This document shows positions 43,311-55,429 of a DNA stretch of 64,000 bases, piece after piece. A program made the position numbers and the translations under genes. The DNA lies in assembly GCF_905171765.1 (NCBI RefSeq), contig NC_053390.1:588220471-588284470 (forward strand), in the 5' to 3' direction. The notes beneath the pieces are model-generated. The model did not search any database. It had not been told where the DNA came from and saw only the letters and a program-made list of their open reading frames with translations. Position 1 is the first letter of the stretch, and each line of letters begins with the position of its first letter. This DNA is from Bufo bufo. Taxonomy: Eukaryota > Chordata > Amphibia > Anura > Bufonidae.

Positions 43311-44570
43311 TACTGGCAAAACTCTAAATTACCTTTCCTGCCACATTTTATATCCAGAATAGGGTCACAAAGATAAAATCTGGGTTGCTTACATTAGAGT
43401 TCTACCAAATATTTAATTAGAGCTCGGCAGTGCCTTCATGGCACCTCATTACAGCTTACATGTTTAGAAGAGCACCAGCAGAATCTGAGCTTTTGAGTGA
43501 TATAATATGAGGTGAGACCAGTAACCTAAGGAAAGATCCAGAACACTAGATTATATTTACTAAGCATGTCTAATATTAAGTGAAAACTTAGTATAGTCGG
43601 AAAACAATCTGAAAATGTGCCAATTTTATCACAGTGGCTCATGCTGTGTGATAAGTTTTGTGCTTTTTGCTAGATATGTTAGACACTTTTGGTCTAACTT
43701 TACACCACCCATGTGTTGGCTTCATTTATGTCAAAAGTTTCCACCAAAATTTTGGCACAATTTTGGTTTACATTGCCGCATTTTAAGCCATGTCCCTTCC
43801 CTTGTGCTGTCATGCCCATTTCCTGTTAAGCCATGCTCCTTTGTCAAGCAAAAATGTATCTAAAAGACATAATGTATGTGAAGCACAGTAGATGCTTCAG
43901 AATACTGACATATTATGTCTGTTTGTTTAGTAAGGGCAAATGTCTGGTTGTGTGCTTAGATATACCATTTGGGTTTAAAAAACAAACAAACTGTATTTTT
44001 TTAGAGGTCCTGGTCTGGAATCTGTATTTATTTATAGGGTCTGGTCTGGGTCTGTCATTCTTTGGACGGTCTATTTAATTATTTTTGTGGCCTGATCTGC
44101 AGTCTGTAGTTATTCTGGGGTTTATATTTATTTAGGGGATCTGGTTTGGGGTCTGTAGTTATTTTGAGGGTCTGTATTTATTGTGGGATCTATGGTCTGT
44201 ATTTATTCTGAGTTGTAATTTTTATGTTATATCCCTCCTATTCCCCTTGTTTATTCAGCGATAGAGATGTCAAGATGGCAGAAAAAAAAAAATGGCAAAA
44301 GCATTAACATGCAGGGTTAAAAAAAAAAGAAGATGCCAGAGACCCCCAAAAAAGCCACCTAATTAACAAAAATAAGAGCAAGAAAAAGTTTGTGTGTCCT
44401 ACATTTCATATATCCCAAAAACTTTCAGATAACATCTGGAGCTGGGATTTTGTTCTGCAAAAACACATCAAAAACTGCAAGTGAAAAAATGCGACTAAAC
44501 ACACAAAAATGCAGAAAAATGCCATTAGAACCGATGTATGACGTACCTATAGGATTTCTTCACTATGGAA
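43311..44570. other. Mostly featureless; degenerate GTCTGTATTTATT repeats
   Basis: From about 44000 to 44215 the words GGTCTGGTCTGG, GTCTGTAGTTATT and GTCTGTATTTATT recur irregularly. The rest shows nothing I can name. Confidence 0.5.
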
Positions 44571-44598
44571 GGGTTTCAAACGAAAGACCCAGAGCCAG

Positions 44599-45131
44599 AT
44601 GGCTATCCAGCCAGATGTAGTAGTAATAGTAGTAGACTGTAGTTGTCCTTGCTGGCTTTGGAAAGGCACAACATTATATGTAGTTGAGGAGAAAGAGGAT
44701 GAAAATGTGGATTGGATGGCTCATTCCTCCTCTCAGTCGCAGCAGGATGATGTGGAAGTGACTTCAGAGTTCGACACTGTGCCATGGAGCCAGGCATCAG
44801 AGTGTTCCTCCTGCTCTTCCTCATTTCAGCCCCAAAGTTTTTCAGTGCAATCCTCTCAGTCTTCATGCCCCCTCCTTACTTTTTACTAAGAAGTGGCAAG
44901 AAAACCCCAACACGCCCTACAACAGAGAGTGTGCCTGTTGATGACTTGTGTGAGAGCCCTCACTGTTTAGGCTGCCCTGTGGAGGAGGCTGGTGACCCCA
45001 TGTATACCTATGTTGATGGTATGGTAATTAGAGATGAAAAGTATGTTAACAGGCACAAGATTCAGCACTATAATAACATACCCAACATATCAATATATAC
45101 ATACAATGTTAAAACCAATAAAAAACTATGA
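44599..45131 (+). other. Unrecognised coding-like fragment
   Basis: Two overlapping plus frames look protein-like. One (44599-44889) gives an acidic, Ser-rich stretch (EEKEDENVDWMAHSSSQS, EFDTVPWSQASECSSCSSS). The other (44784-45131) continues with RPTTESVPVDDLCESPHC and PMYTYVDGMVIRDEKYV. A frame change near 44880 would join them in register. The composition resembles the variable N-terminus of a transposase or a nuclear protein, but I cannot assign a family. It lies about 60 bp before the hAT-like end at 45195. It could be an exon remnant or chance. Confidence 0.3.
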
Positions 45132-45459
45132 CAATAGTAGATAATCCCTTAATAAAAAAAATAAAAATAATTAGCAATAGATTATGTATATATGTAGTGA
45201 TGGATGAACATCGGCTGAAACGTTTCGCAAATGTGCATTCGTGATCAAATGTTCCTGAACCGCGCATTCACGGCGGTCCCCATTCACTTTAACGGCAGGC
45301 AAACCTGAAAAACAGGTCATATTTGCAGCCACCAAATACTTACTCAAAGAGCACAAATAATCCCACAACATGGACAGTGACATACCAGAGGGGGATCAAT
45401 GGCAAAAATTCCCACAAAAAATATGCATTTTAATGCGTCTTAAAGGGAAACTCTCAAAA

Positions 45460-48437
45460 ATGTGCCTGGCTGGAGCCTCGAAAATTTTTATTTTAGGCCA
45501 GTGGAGTACAGGCTCCAAAATCAAGGCATTCACCTGACAGAAAAGAACAAGTGATTATGTGGCTGGAGGTATATTAGTCGATCAGTGGATAACAATTTTA
45601 CTGTAGGCCAGTACAGGCCCCAAAAATTAGGCATTCACCTGACAGAAAATAACAAGTGATTATGTGGCTGGAGGTAAATTAGATGGTCAGTGGATAACAA
45701 TTTTACTGTAGGCCAGTACAGGCCCCAAAAATTAGGAATTCACCTGACCGAAAAGAACAAGTGATTATGTGGTTGAAAGTATATTAGATGGTCAGTGGAT
45801 AACAATTTTACTGTAGGTTACTACAGGCCCCAAAAATTAGGCATTCACCTGACAGAAAAGAACAAGTGAATATGTGGCTGGAGGTATACTAGACGGTCAG
45901 TGGATAACAATTTTACTGTAGGGCAGTATAGGCCCAAAAATTAGGCATTCACCGGACAGAAAAGAACAAGTGATTATGTAGCTGGAGGTACATTAGGTGG
46001 TCACTGAATAAGAATATTACTGTAGGCCAGTGGAATATAGGCCCCAAAAATTAGGCATTCACCTGAAAGAAAAGAACAAGTGATTATGTGGCTGGAGATA
46101 CAATAGGCAGTCACTGAATAACAATTTTACTGTAGGCGAGTGGAGAACAAGCCCCAAAAATTAGGAATTCACCTGACAGAAAAAAACAAGTGATCATGTG
46201 GCTGGAGGTACATTAGGCGGTTACTGATTAACAATTTTACTGTAGGCCAGGGGAGTATAGGCCCAAAAAATGTGGCATTCACCTGACAGAAAAGAACAAA
46301 TGATTATGTGGCTGGAGGTACATTAGACTGTCAGTGGATAACAATTTTACTGTAGGCCAGTACAGGCTCCAAAAATTAGGCATTCACCTGACAGAAAAAA
46401 GCAAATAATTATGTGGCTGGAGGAACATTTGGCGGTCACCGAATAACAATTTAACTGTAGGCCAGTACAGGCCCCAAAAATTAGGCATTCACCTGACAGA
46501 AAAGAACAAGTGATTATGTGGCTGGAGTTACATTAGGGGGTCACTAATTAATAATTTTACTGTAGGCCAGTGGACTACAGGCCCCAAAAATTAGGCATTC
46601 ACCTGAGAGAAAAGAACAAGTGATTATGTGGCTGCAGATACAATAGGCAGTCACTGAATAACAACAATTTTTCTGTAGGCGAGTGGAGGATAGGCCTCAA
46701 AAATTAGGAATTCACCTGACAGAAAAGAACAAGTGATCATGTGGCTGGAGGTACATTAGGCGGTCACTAATTAATAATTTTACTGTAGGCCAGTGGACTA
46801 CAGGCCCCAAAAATTAGGCATTCACCTGTGAGAAAAGAACAAGTGATTAAGTGGCCGGAGGTATATTAGATAGTCAGTGGATAATAATTTTACTGTAGGC
46901 CAGTACAGGCCCCAAAAATTAGGCATTCACCTGACAGAAAAGAAAATGTGATTATGTGGCTGGAGGTACATTAGGCTTTTACTGAATAACAATCTTGCTG
47001 TAGGACAGTGGAGTATAGGCCCCAATAATTAGGCATTAACTTAACAGAAAAGAACAAGTGATTATGTGGCCGGAGGTATATTAGACAATCAATGGATAAC
47101 AATTTTACTGTAGGCCAGTACAGGCCCCAAAGATTAGTCATTCACCTGACAGAAAAGAACAAGTGATTATGTGGCTGGAGATACAATAGGCAGTCACTGA
47201 ATAACAATTTTTCTGTAGGCGAGTGGAGGATAGGCCTCAAAAATTAGGAATTCACCTGACAGAAAAGAACAAGTGATCATGTGGCTGGAGGTACATTAGG
47301 CGGTCACTAATTAATAATTTTACTGTAGGCCAGTGGACTACAGGCCCCAAAAATTAGGCATTCATCTGAGAGAAAAGAACAAGTGATTAAGTGGCCGGAG
47401 GTATATTAGATAGTCAGTGGATAACAATTTAACTGTAGGCTAGTACAAACCTCAAAAATTAGGCATTTACCTGACAGAAAAGAACAAGTGATTATGTGGC
47501 TGGAGGTAAATTAGACGGTCAGTGGATAACAATTTTACTGTAGGCCAGTACAGACCCCAAAAATTAGGCATTCACCTGACAGAAAAGAACAAGTGATTAT
47601 GTGGCTGGATGTACATTAGACGGTCACTGATTAACAATTTTACTGTAGGCCAGTGGAATATGGGCCCCAAGAATTAGGCATTCACCTGACAGAAAAGAAC
47701 AAGTGATCATGTGGCTGGAAGTATATTAGACGGTCAGTGGATAACAATTTTACTGTAGGCCAGTACAGGCCCCAAAAATTAGGAATTCACCTGACCGAAA
47801 AGAACAAGTGATTATGTGGTTGAAAGTATATTAGATGGTCAGTGGATAACAATTTTACTGTAGGTTACTACAGGCCTCAAAAATTAGGCATTCACCTGAC
47901 AGAAAAGAACAAGTGAATATGTGGCTGGAGGTATACTAGACGGTCAGTGGATAACAATTTTACTGTAGGGCAGTATAGGCCCAAAAATTAGGCATTCACC
48001 GGACAGAAAAGAACAAGTGATTATGTAGCTGGAGGTACATTAGGTGGTCACTGAATAAGAATATTACTGTAGGCCAGTGGAATATAGGCCCCAAAAATTA
48101 GGCATTCACCTGAAAGAAAAGAACAAGTGATTATGTGGCTGGAGATACAATAGGCAGTCACTGAATAACAATTTTACTGTAGGCGAGTGGAGAACAAGCC
48201 CCAAAAATTAGGAATTCACCTGACAGAAAAGAACAAGTGATCATGTGGCTGGAGGTACATTAGGCGGTTACTGATTAACAATTTTACTGTAGGCCAGGGG
48301 AGTATAGGCCCAAAAAATGTGGCATTCACCTGACAGAAAAGAACAAATGATTATGTGGCTGGAGGTACATTAGACTGTCAGTGGATAACAATTTTACTGT
48401 AGGCCAGTACAGGCTCCAAAAATTAGGCATTCACCTG
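45460..48437. repeat. ~107-bp tandem array, block 1 (about 28 units)
   Basis: Units carry AAAAATTAGGCATTCACCTG, ACAGAAAAGAACAAGTGATT, ATGTGGCTGGAGGTACATTA and AACAATTTTACTGTAGGCCAG. Spacing alternates between about 104-106 and 110-112 bp because some units have an extra GTGGA-type piece. Higher-order copies exist: 45721-46396 matches 47768-48437 at an offset of about 2,047 bp, and about 46674-46880 matches 47214-47420 at about 540 bp. Block 1 is cut at 48437 by the retrovirus. Confidence 0.93.
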
Positions 48438-48843
48438 TGAGAGAAGGATTTATGATTTTATGAATATATAATGAGAATATTCTGTAGTACACATTTCTGT
48501 CCACTAGATGGCTGCAAACCATATGTATGAGAAGGTCAATGAGGGAGGGGGAAGAGGGGATTCTGAAACCACTCCTATCAGGTTAAGGAGCCAATAGCCT
48601 CTTCTTAAGGAACACCCCTTTTGTGATGTCATGTCTGCTATTTAAGTGAATGTACTGTGAATAAAAGGGGCTCTCTCTCGCCTGCCCTCTTCTACCATGG
48701 CTAAAGGAGGATGAGAAGATGCTTTCATGAAACCACCTAGTGTCTGGTCTCATTATAAAGCAGTATGCTGTACACATACTTATTCTTCTAATTGATTTGG
48801 CACCACACAAAGAAGAAGGAGAGTCGCATGAATTGCGACGACA
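48438..48843 (+). repeat. 5' LTR of the retrovirus
   Basis: It begins TGAGAGAAGG and ends GCGACGACA. AATAAAAGGGG at 48660 could be a TATA-like core promoter (as in some gammaretroviruses) or a polyadenylation signal. CTCTCTCTCGCC follows it. Confidence 0.93.
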
Positions 48844-48846
48844 AAA

Positions 48847-48864
48847 TGGCGCCGAGCGTGGGGC
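48847..48864 (+). promoter_or_regulatory. Primer binding site, tRNA-Lys type
   Basis: TGGCGCCGAGCGTGGGGC lies three bases after the 5' LTR. It matches the primer site complementary to tRNA-Lys(1,2) at 16 of 18 positions, compared with the sequence as I remember it. A splice-donor-like AAGGTAAGA follows at about 48944. Confidence 0.75.
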
Positions 48865-49279
48865 AGACAGCTTGCATAACTTCCGATTCAAACGCCAGGA
48901 GAGGACTTGCGTAAAACCATCAGACGAGGCATAAACTGCAGTAAGGTAAGAAGCTTTTATTCTTACAACCTCCTCTGAGTCTTTTGCCCAAGTGTTTTCT
49001 CAAGAGTTGAATTGGTGTTATCGCGATAAAAGGGTTCAAGTTATAGCTGATCTGTCTGTTAGAAAGAACCTGTTGAAATATTCCTTCTTTGTGTGGTAGA
49101 ACATGCTGAAACTAAACGGAAATTGTTAGACAGCTGAGCCGGATATCCTGTGACGTAGAATTGATTCCCAGCCCAAGATTCTGACGAGAATCTGGAGATA
49201 AGGGTTAATACCAATGGCCATAGGCAATTGGAAGTTATTAAGATTTTGTATCCCGGTGAATTGACGAGGGGTCTTCACT

Positions 49280-49458
49280 TTGAGAGATTGTGGGCTCAAT
49301 ACTATTATATCATTTGATCTTTGTGCAACTGCGCTTAAGTTTGTGGGTTCGGTGGCGATTACTTATAGTAATCGGATTCCGTTTGATCTTTGTGCAACTA
49401 CGCTTAAGTTTGCGGGTTTGATAAATAGCAATTGTTTGATCTGTGTGCAACTACAATA
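49280..49458 (+). repeat. Short tandem repeats in retroviral leader
   Basis: TTTGATCTTTGTGCAACTRCGCTTAAGTTTG-like units occur near 49313, 49382 and, shortened, 49435. They lie directly before the gag start. Confidence 0.7.
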
Positions 49459-49548
49459 ATGGGAAATTCTAATGTTACAGGACAGAGTAAAGAGATATTA
49501 ACGGCGGCTCAGTTGATGCGAGGAAAAGAAAGGAAAAGTTTCAGTTAG
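49459..49548 (+). pseudogene. gag remnant, N-terminal 29 codons
   Basis: An ATG opens with MGNSNVTGQSK, where Gly2 and Ser would suit the N-myristoylation signal of a retroviral matrix protein. The frame ends at TAG (49546-49548) after 29 codons. The following 2 kb have no long frame, so capsid, nucleocapsid and protease are not recognisable. The start is chosen from its position after primer site and leader and from the myristoylation context. Confidence 0.6.
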
Positions 49549-51755
49549 AAATAAAAGTTGAAAGCATTCTGTCATACTAAGTAGCAGTGATTTCCGGTAT
49601 TATCCGTAAATATGCAGTTTTGTGTAAAAGTTCCCACTAGATGTTGCAAATGCAGTAGGAGATAGATTAAATTAAAGTTGTGGAAAAGTGTAGAGGGAAA
49701 GTTGAAAGTAATTGAGAAGAATGGACAATATGGCTATAGTAAAATGGAGGATTTGGATGTGGTAAGGGAACAAAGAGAGTTGGCCATGCAGCATTCCCTT
49801 CCCCCCCACCACATGTGTTGTAACTAAGTAATCCTGGGTCTTGTGGTCCATCAAAGACTACCTATTGCTTTTTCTGTCAGCTCCTCCTCTACACCAGGTG
49901 CTGGAATGTGCTAATCAGCACCACCCACTGTGTTTTCAGCTCTCTCTAGCTTTTCCCCACCCCCCAAAAACTCTTTCCTTAGGCTTTATGGGGGATGAGT
50001 GTGTGTGCAAGTAACATGTTGTTTGTTTGTGGATACAATCCTATCAGTTTCCAACACTGGATTATATCCAGTGATGTCTGAAAATAACCCTTCCCAATTG
50101 TATGTCCCATCAGTTAAAAAGGTACCTGCAGTAATTATTCCCATGATGCTAGTTGGAAGTGTCCAGTCTACTCAATCTAGATTGCACCCATTCTAAGTCT
50201 TTATTCAGGTATGAGTGAAAGTGTAGGGATATCTGCATCATTATATGATATATGACATATACTATACCCAGTAGTATCATCAATTTTGCCATGATGAATA
50301 GCATTCCCAATTCAGAGGACTTACTTATGCTGCTTTATAGAAAATTAGTTAAAATATGGAGAGTTTTCTCATATTATTTATGAGATTTGGAAAATTGAGT
50401 CCAATGTAGAGCTGGGGATCTAATGCATAGTGAAGATCAGTGAGTCTGTGATGAAGTGTTTAGATCATCAGTCAGTCACATTGTCCTCAGGACAGAGAGT
50501 GTGGAGAAAGTTTTCATTAAACTCCAGGAAAGCTGGGTGGATTTGGATTTTTGAGATTACCTTAGCTATGCATGAGAAAATCCTAAATACTGCCTTTGTG
50601 TATGATCTTGAGAATCATCTAGAAAGGTCTAGTGTTGGCTAGGCTTGAGTGAAGTTCATTTTGTCCCTATTTTGTCATATTGTTAAAGTTAAATCAAACA
50701 AAGACCTAAGGTGGGCGTGGCTGCATATCAGTCCTTCCCACAAGGGGGCGAGGAAGACTTTGTATGTACTTGCCCACTTCCTCACCTGTGGGAGGAAGAC
50801 AAATGTTCAGCCCTTCAAATGAAACACCCATAGGAAATTAACAACCCAGAATCAAATGCTGGATCCCTGTTATCTATACAGTCCTTAGGATCTAATTACA
50901 TTGCCTCATAGCAAACATGTTCCATGATCTCTCATGGCTAAGGGTAGTATCACATGTGTAGGAGCATCTAGTAATGCAATTCCTACTCCTCTCACCAATT
51001 AATCACCGTCTTAAGGGTGTGAAAAATTAGATCCGATCACTCTGCTGCATCTGGAAGGGGGGAGGCTGGGAGTAGAAAATATAAAAATTCAAATTTAATG
51101 TCTCCATCCAATTAATAACCACATTTTTTAGTTTCTGGTAGATCATTTCAGGTTCCTGGAACATGGATCACCTCGGACAGGATATGCTGTTTCTACTTAA
51201 TCTGATGTTGTCAAGAAAGAACCACTCCGTCCAGCAATGTTAGTGCAGGAGAGAGAGCTGAAGACACTCGCTGAGGTTGGTAAGATGGCTGAGGGTAAGA
51301 CTACTAACATCCAGGTATGCCTTTGGTATCATTCATTATTATGGTGTAATCTAGTGAAGCAGAGATTTTGTTGGATCCATGGCTAAGCCCATCAATAATG
51401 AATGCTGAGTGTATGAAAGATGTTTGATGCCCTGATACTGCCTGAGAAGGTATAGGTTACATTATTACCTGAAGTCTACCCTAAGTGGAAATCTGTGTGA
51501 TACAGGATGGCTTAAGGCCAGTGGACTTCCAAAAAGTTTGCCTTTTTTCAGATACAGGTTACAGAGGCTGAAAGGAAACATCAAAGGATAAAGGTAGAAG
51601 TGATAATAGGACTCTGGAGAGTTGGTAATAAACTCTTCCTTCAGAGGGCACTCTACCTAAAGAGGATGGATTTAGAACATGGGCAAATCCAGAGAGAGAA
51701 GGTGTGATTGGGTTCTGTGGTGGATGACTCCTGGGTTCAACAATGCTGCCGCTAG

Positions 51756-52085
51756 GTGAATGCTGTAATAATGATGGGAGAACTATGGGAGTTCCAGGAA
51801 GGCATATGCCAAGGTCATCTTACCCATTTCAGAGACTGCGGATTGACTACATTCAAAACAAAGGTGGAACAGTGTGAATATGTCTGTGTCTATATTGATC
51901 TCTTTCCAGGATATTCGGAGATTTGGCCTGTAGCAAAGGCTACAGCTAAAAGATACTGACTGAGGTGAGAGTACCTATCCCTGGGGTTTTTCTCCATCCG
52001 ATATACATCTAACCGGAAGATAGGCCTAAGTCCTTATGAAGTACTCTTTGGGAATGCTCCTGGATTAGGTGGCTATTTCCCCAAT
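51756..52085 (+). pseudogene. Retroviral integrase remnant (pol)
   Basis: The frame at 51756-51959 contains YVCVYIDLFPGYSEIWPV, the strand around the first catalytic Asp of a retroviral integrase core. It stops at 51957. About 30 bp later another frame gives IGLSPYEVLFGNAPGLGGY, typical of the gamma/epsilon-type integrase C-terminal side. The sequence between these blocks, including the other catalytic residues, is missing. Reverse transcriptase and RNase H are not recognisable upstream (49550-51750). Confidence 0.75.
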
Positions 52086-52229
52086 AGTTCCAGATGCAGC
52101 ATAGTAGTTTTCCAAAATGATGTTGTCTGATGTTGTCTGTTGCACAAGTTATTGTCTAATGTGTATTTCCAAGTTTTAGTTGTTTCCTAGAATCCAGACT
52201 GTATAGAAGCGATTTATTTTTCACAATCA

Positions 52230-53830
52230 GGAGATTGGATAGTGGTGAAACGAGAGACGGGTGGAAAGTCCTAGAGCTACAGTTTGAAGACCTACATCAA
52301 GTCCTGATAACCGCCACCACTGCTGTCGTATTGCAAGGAGAAACTGATCGTATTGCAATCAAGTGTCAGGACTATAAGAGCCATAATGATGTTTCATGCC
52401 TTATTGTTTGTTCCATATTGTGCAAAGGGGAAATCACAGTCAAATCAAATTCCAACGGTGTTATATTATCAAGATGAGTCAGGAACAACTAAGTTGACTT
52501 TTGCAGTATAGTGGACTGTAAGACAGATGACAGATAGGACACTTGGTTTTGGTCTGTGTGACGGGGACTGACCCAGTCTATGGTAATTGTATTTAAATAT
52601 GACCATACCAACTGTGGATATTGGAAATTAACAAGAATGGAGTACTAATCTGAAGTGTTGGGAATATAATCTAGTGGAAACTACCTCTAGAGTCAGTAAA
52701 GGCGAAGGTTTGTTGCAAAGGATGACTATCCTGAAGGGAACACCACCAAACAGTTGTAAACATGATGAATGTAATCCTCTGTTCCTGTCCATTAGAAATC
52801 CTATACAACAGGATTTGGGGATATATGTGTTAGGAGCATGTGTAAGTGACCAAGATCCCCTAGGCAAATTTAGAATGTTGGTAAGGGAGAAATCTCAAAG
52901 TTCAGTTGCTTCTGTGGCTCCTACATCCTTACCTATAATTGACATTAAATATTTGGCCAAATTTAAAATATAATGACAAACTGACCTTAGAGACAGGATT
53001 TATACAGGAAAGCCCTTTGGTGTTTTCCCTCCAGGATATTGTTCTTACATAATTCAGCTGAAGATGACAAGTAGTGACTCTAACGTTTACTCTGACAGTT
53101 GGTTTAACAACCAAAATTATCAAAACGCAGATATCTGGTGATTGTGTGGAGATTTGAAACTCCGACCCAGGATGCAGGTAGAATGAAGTGGCCAATGTAC
53201 CCTGATCAAGTCCTGATCGGGTACTGATGCCATTTGTTCTATTCTCACCTCCTGAGTGGGATCAAATCAGAAAACATTGTCCGGTCACGACTAAGGAGGT
53301 CACTGCCTACATCTTTTGACTCACGTTTATACATGGATACATGGATGCCATAGGAGTCTGTAGAAGAGTTTCTGATTAATTTAAAGCAAAAAGTCAGATA
53401 GTTGCAGGATTCGAGTATAAAAAAATTAATAATAATAATTTTTTTGATTGGATTAACATATCTATTGTCATCAACAGAGATTTGTGAATTATATCTGTGA
53501 TGCTGTGCAGAGAATGGTGGAACAACTGAGCTCTTTTCCAGTGATGACTCTACAGAACCGACTGGTCCTTGACAGCAGAAAAAGGAGGGGTCTACAAGAA
53601 CGGCTGCATCTACATCCTGGAAAACACTGCCCCTGATGGAAGGATCACCAAGGATCTGAAGAAACTGATGGAAGGATCACCAAGGATCTGAAGAAACTGA
53701 TGGAAGGATCACCAAGGATCTGAAGAAACTGATGAACTTTATCAAATGAACTGACGGGAAAAATTCTGAAATTAATATCATGGCCAGAATAATGTTTTGG
53801 GAACTGGTTCAGCGACTACAATGTTATTAG
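52230..53830 (+). pseudogene. env remnant
   Basis: The region is open only in short pieces. 52674-52973 gives a Cys-containing stretch (NSCKHDECNPLFLSIRNP) that may be surface-subunit sequence. Near 53520-53600 the wording MTLQNRLVLD resembles the conserved LQNRxxLD of the transmembrane subunit. A 32-bp unit (GATGGAAGGATCACCAAGGA...) is repeated three times at about 53636-53732 just after it. No complete signal peptide, cleavage site or membrane anchor can be followed. The product would be non-functional. Confidence 0.5.
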
Positions 53831-54129
53831 AATTTGGTTTTAACAGGCTGTCATATAGTTCTACATTTTAGGAAAATTGTTTTTGAAAATGTATAATACA
53901 TCCATGCCCACACTATGTATATGTGCTATGCCCCTGTCAAAGACAAAGATTATTCCATCCTTAAGTAAATAAAACCTTGTTGATGGTTGCGGGGTAATAG
54001 GACAAGGTGAAGGCAAACCCGAAAGGGAGTTGAGGGGACCTGGTGAAGCAATAAGGAAAGTCCAGCTCTTCGCTGTTTAGGGCGTTGGGAGAGTACCTCA
54101 CTTTGCCTGTTCACCTCTGGTCTATTTCC

Positions 54130-54147
54130 CGCAAAAGGAGGGATTTG
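54130..54147 (+). promoter_or_regulatory. Polypurine tract before the 3' LTR
   Basis: GCAAAAGGAGGGATTTG directly precedes the 3' LTR and would prime plus-strand DNA synthesis. Confidence 0.65.
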
Positions 54148-54553
54148 TGAGAGAAGGATTTATGATTTTATGAATATATAATGAGAATATTCTGTAGTAC
54201 ACATTTCTGTCCACTAGATGGCTGCAAACCATATGTATGAGAAGGTCAATGAGGGAGGGGGAAGAGGGGATTCTGAAACCACTCCTATCAGGTTAAGGAG
54301 CCAATAGCCTCTTCTTAAGGAACACCCCTTTTGTGATGTCATGTCTGCTATTTAAGTGAATGTACTGTGAATAAAAGGGGCTCTCTCTCGCCTGCCCTCT
54401 TCTACCATGGCTAAAGGAGGATGAGAAGATGCTTTCATGAAACCACCTAGTGTCTGGTCTCATTATAAAGCAGTATGCTGTACACATACTTATTCTTCTA
54501 ATTGATTTGGCACCACACAAAGAAGAAGGAGAGTCGCATGAATTGCGACGACA
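54148..54553 (+). repeat. 3' LTR of the retrovirus
   Basis: It has the same length as the 5' LTR and I find no difference reading line by line, at a constant offset of 5,710 bp. Confidence 0.93.
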
Positions 54554-55039
54554 CACCTGACAGAAAAAAGCAAATAATTATGTGGCTGGAGGAACATTAG
54601 GCGGTCACCGAATAACAATTTTACTGTAGGCCAGTATAAGCCCCAAAAAATTGGCATTCACCTGACAGAAAAGAACAAGTGATTATGTGGCTGGAGTTTC
54701 ATTAGGGGGTCACTAATTAATAATTTTACTGTAGGCCAGTGGACTACAGGCCCCAAAAATTAGGCATTCACCTGAGAGAAAAGAACAAGTGATTAAGTGG
54801 CCTGAGGTATATTAGATAGTCAGTGGATAAAAATTTTACTGTAGGCCAATACAGGCCCCAAAAATTAGGCATTCACCTGAGAGAAAAGAACAAGTGATTA
54901 TGTGTCTGGAGGTACATTAGGCTTTTACTGAATAACAATCTTGCTGTAGGACAGTGGAGTATAGGCCCCAAAAATTTGGCATTAACTTGACAGAAAAGAA
55001 CAAGTGATTATGTGGCCTGGAGGTATATTAGACAATCAG
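54554..55039. repeat. ~107-bp tandem array, block 2
   Basis: It continues the array after the retrovirus. Its units match 46382 onwards (AAAAAAGCAAATAATTATG, then GGAGTTTCATTAGGGGGTCAC), so they belong to the second higher-order copy. The block ends at the hAT-B2 target ACAATCAG (55032-55039). Confidence 0.92.
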
Positions 55040-55429
55040 TAGAGATGTCTCGAACGCGAATTTCCACAAAAGTTCGCAAACGGGCGAACCGCGCGAACCG
55101 CCATAGACTTCAATAGGCAGGCGAATTTTAAAACCCACAGGGACTCTTTCTGGCCACAATAGTGATGGAAAAGTTGTTTCAAGGGGATTAACACCTGGAC
55201 TGTGGCATGCCGAAGGGGGATCCATGGCAAAACTCCCATGGAAAATTGCGTAGTTGACTCAGAGTCGGGTTTTAATCCATAAAGGGCATAAATCACCTAA
55301 CATTCCTAAATTGTTTGGAATAACGTGCTTTAAAACATCAGGTATGATGTTGTATCGATCAGGTAGTGTAAGGGTTACGCCCGCTTCACAGTGACAGACC
55401 AAACTCTGACAGACCAAACTCCCCGTTTA

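Larger units (their letters stand above)
48438..54553 (+). mobile_element. Endogenous retrovirus with matching LTRs and decayed interior
   Basis: Two 406-bp LTRs (48438-48843 and 54148-54553) read the same by eye, with ends TGAGAG...CGACA. CACCTG at 48432-48437 is repeated at 54554-54559, a 6-bp target duplication inside the 107-bp array. A tRNA-Lys-type primer site follows the 5' LTR and a purine tract precedes the 3' LTR. The 5.3-kb interior keeps only short remnants of gag, integrase and env. Integrase wording (SPYEVLFG) and the TM wording (LQNR) point to a gamma/epsilon-like group. Replication by its own proteins is excluded. Confidence 0.94.

Noticed and set aside
48583..48891. Minus-strand frames in both LTRs
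   Set aside because: Identical shadow frames in non-coding LTR sequence, antisense to the retrovirus.
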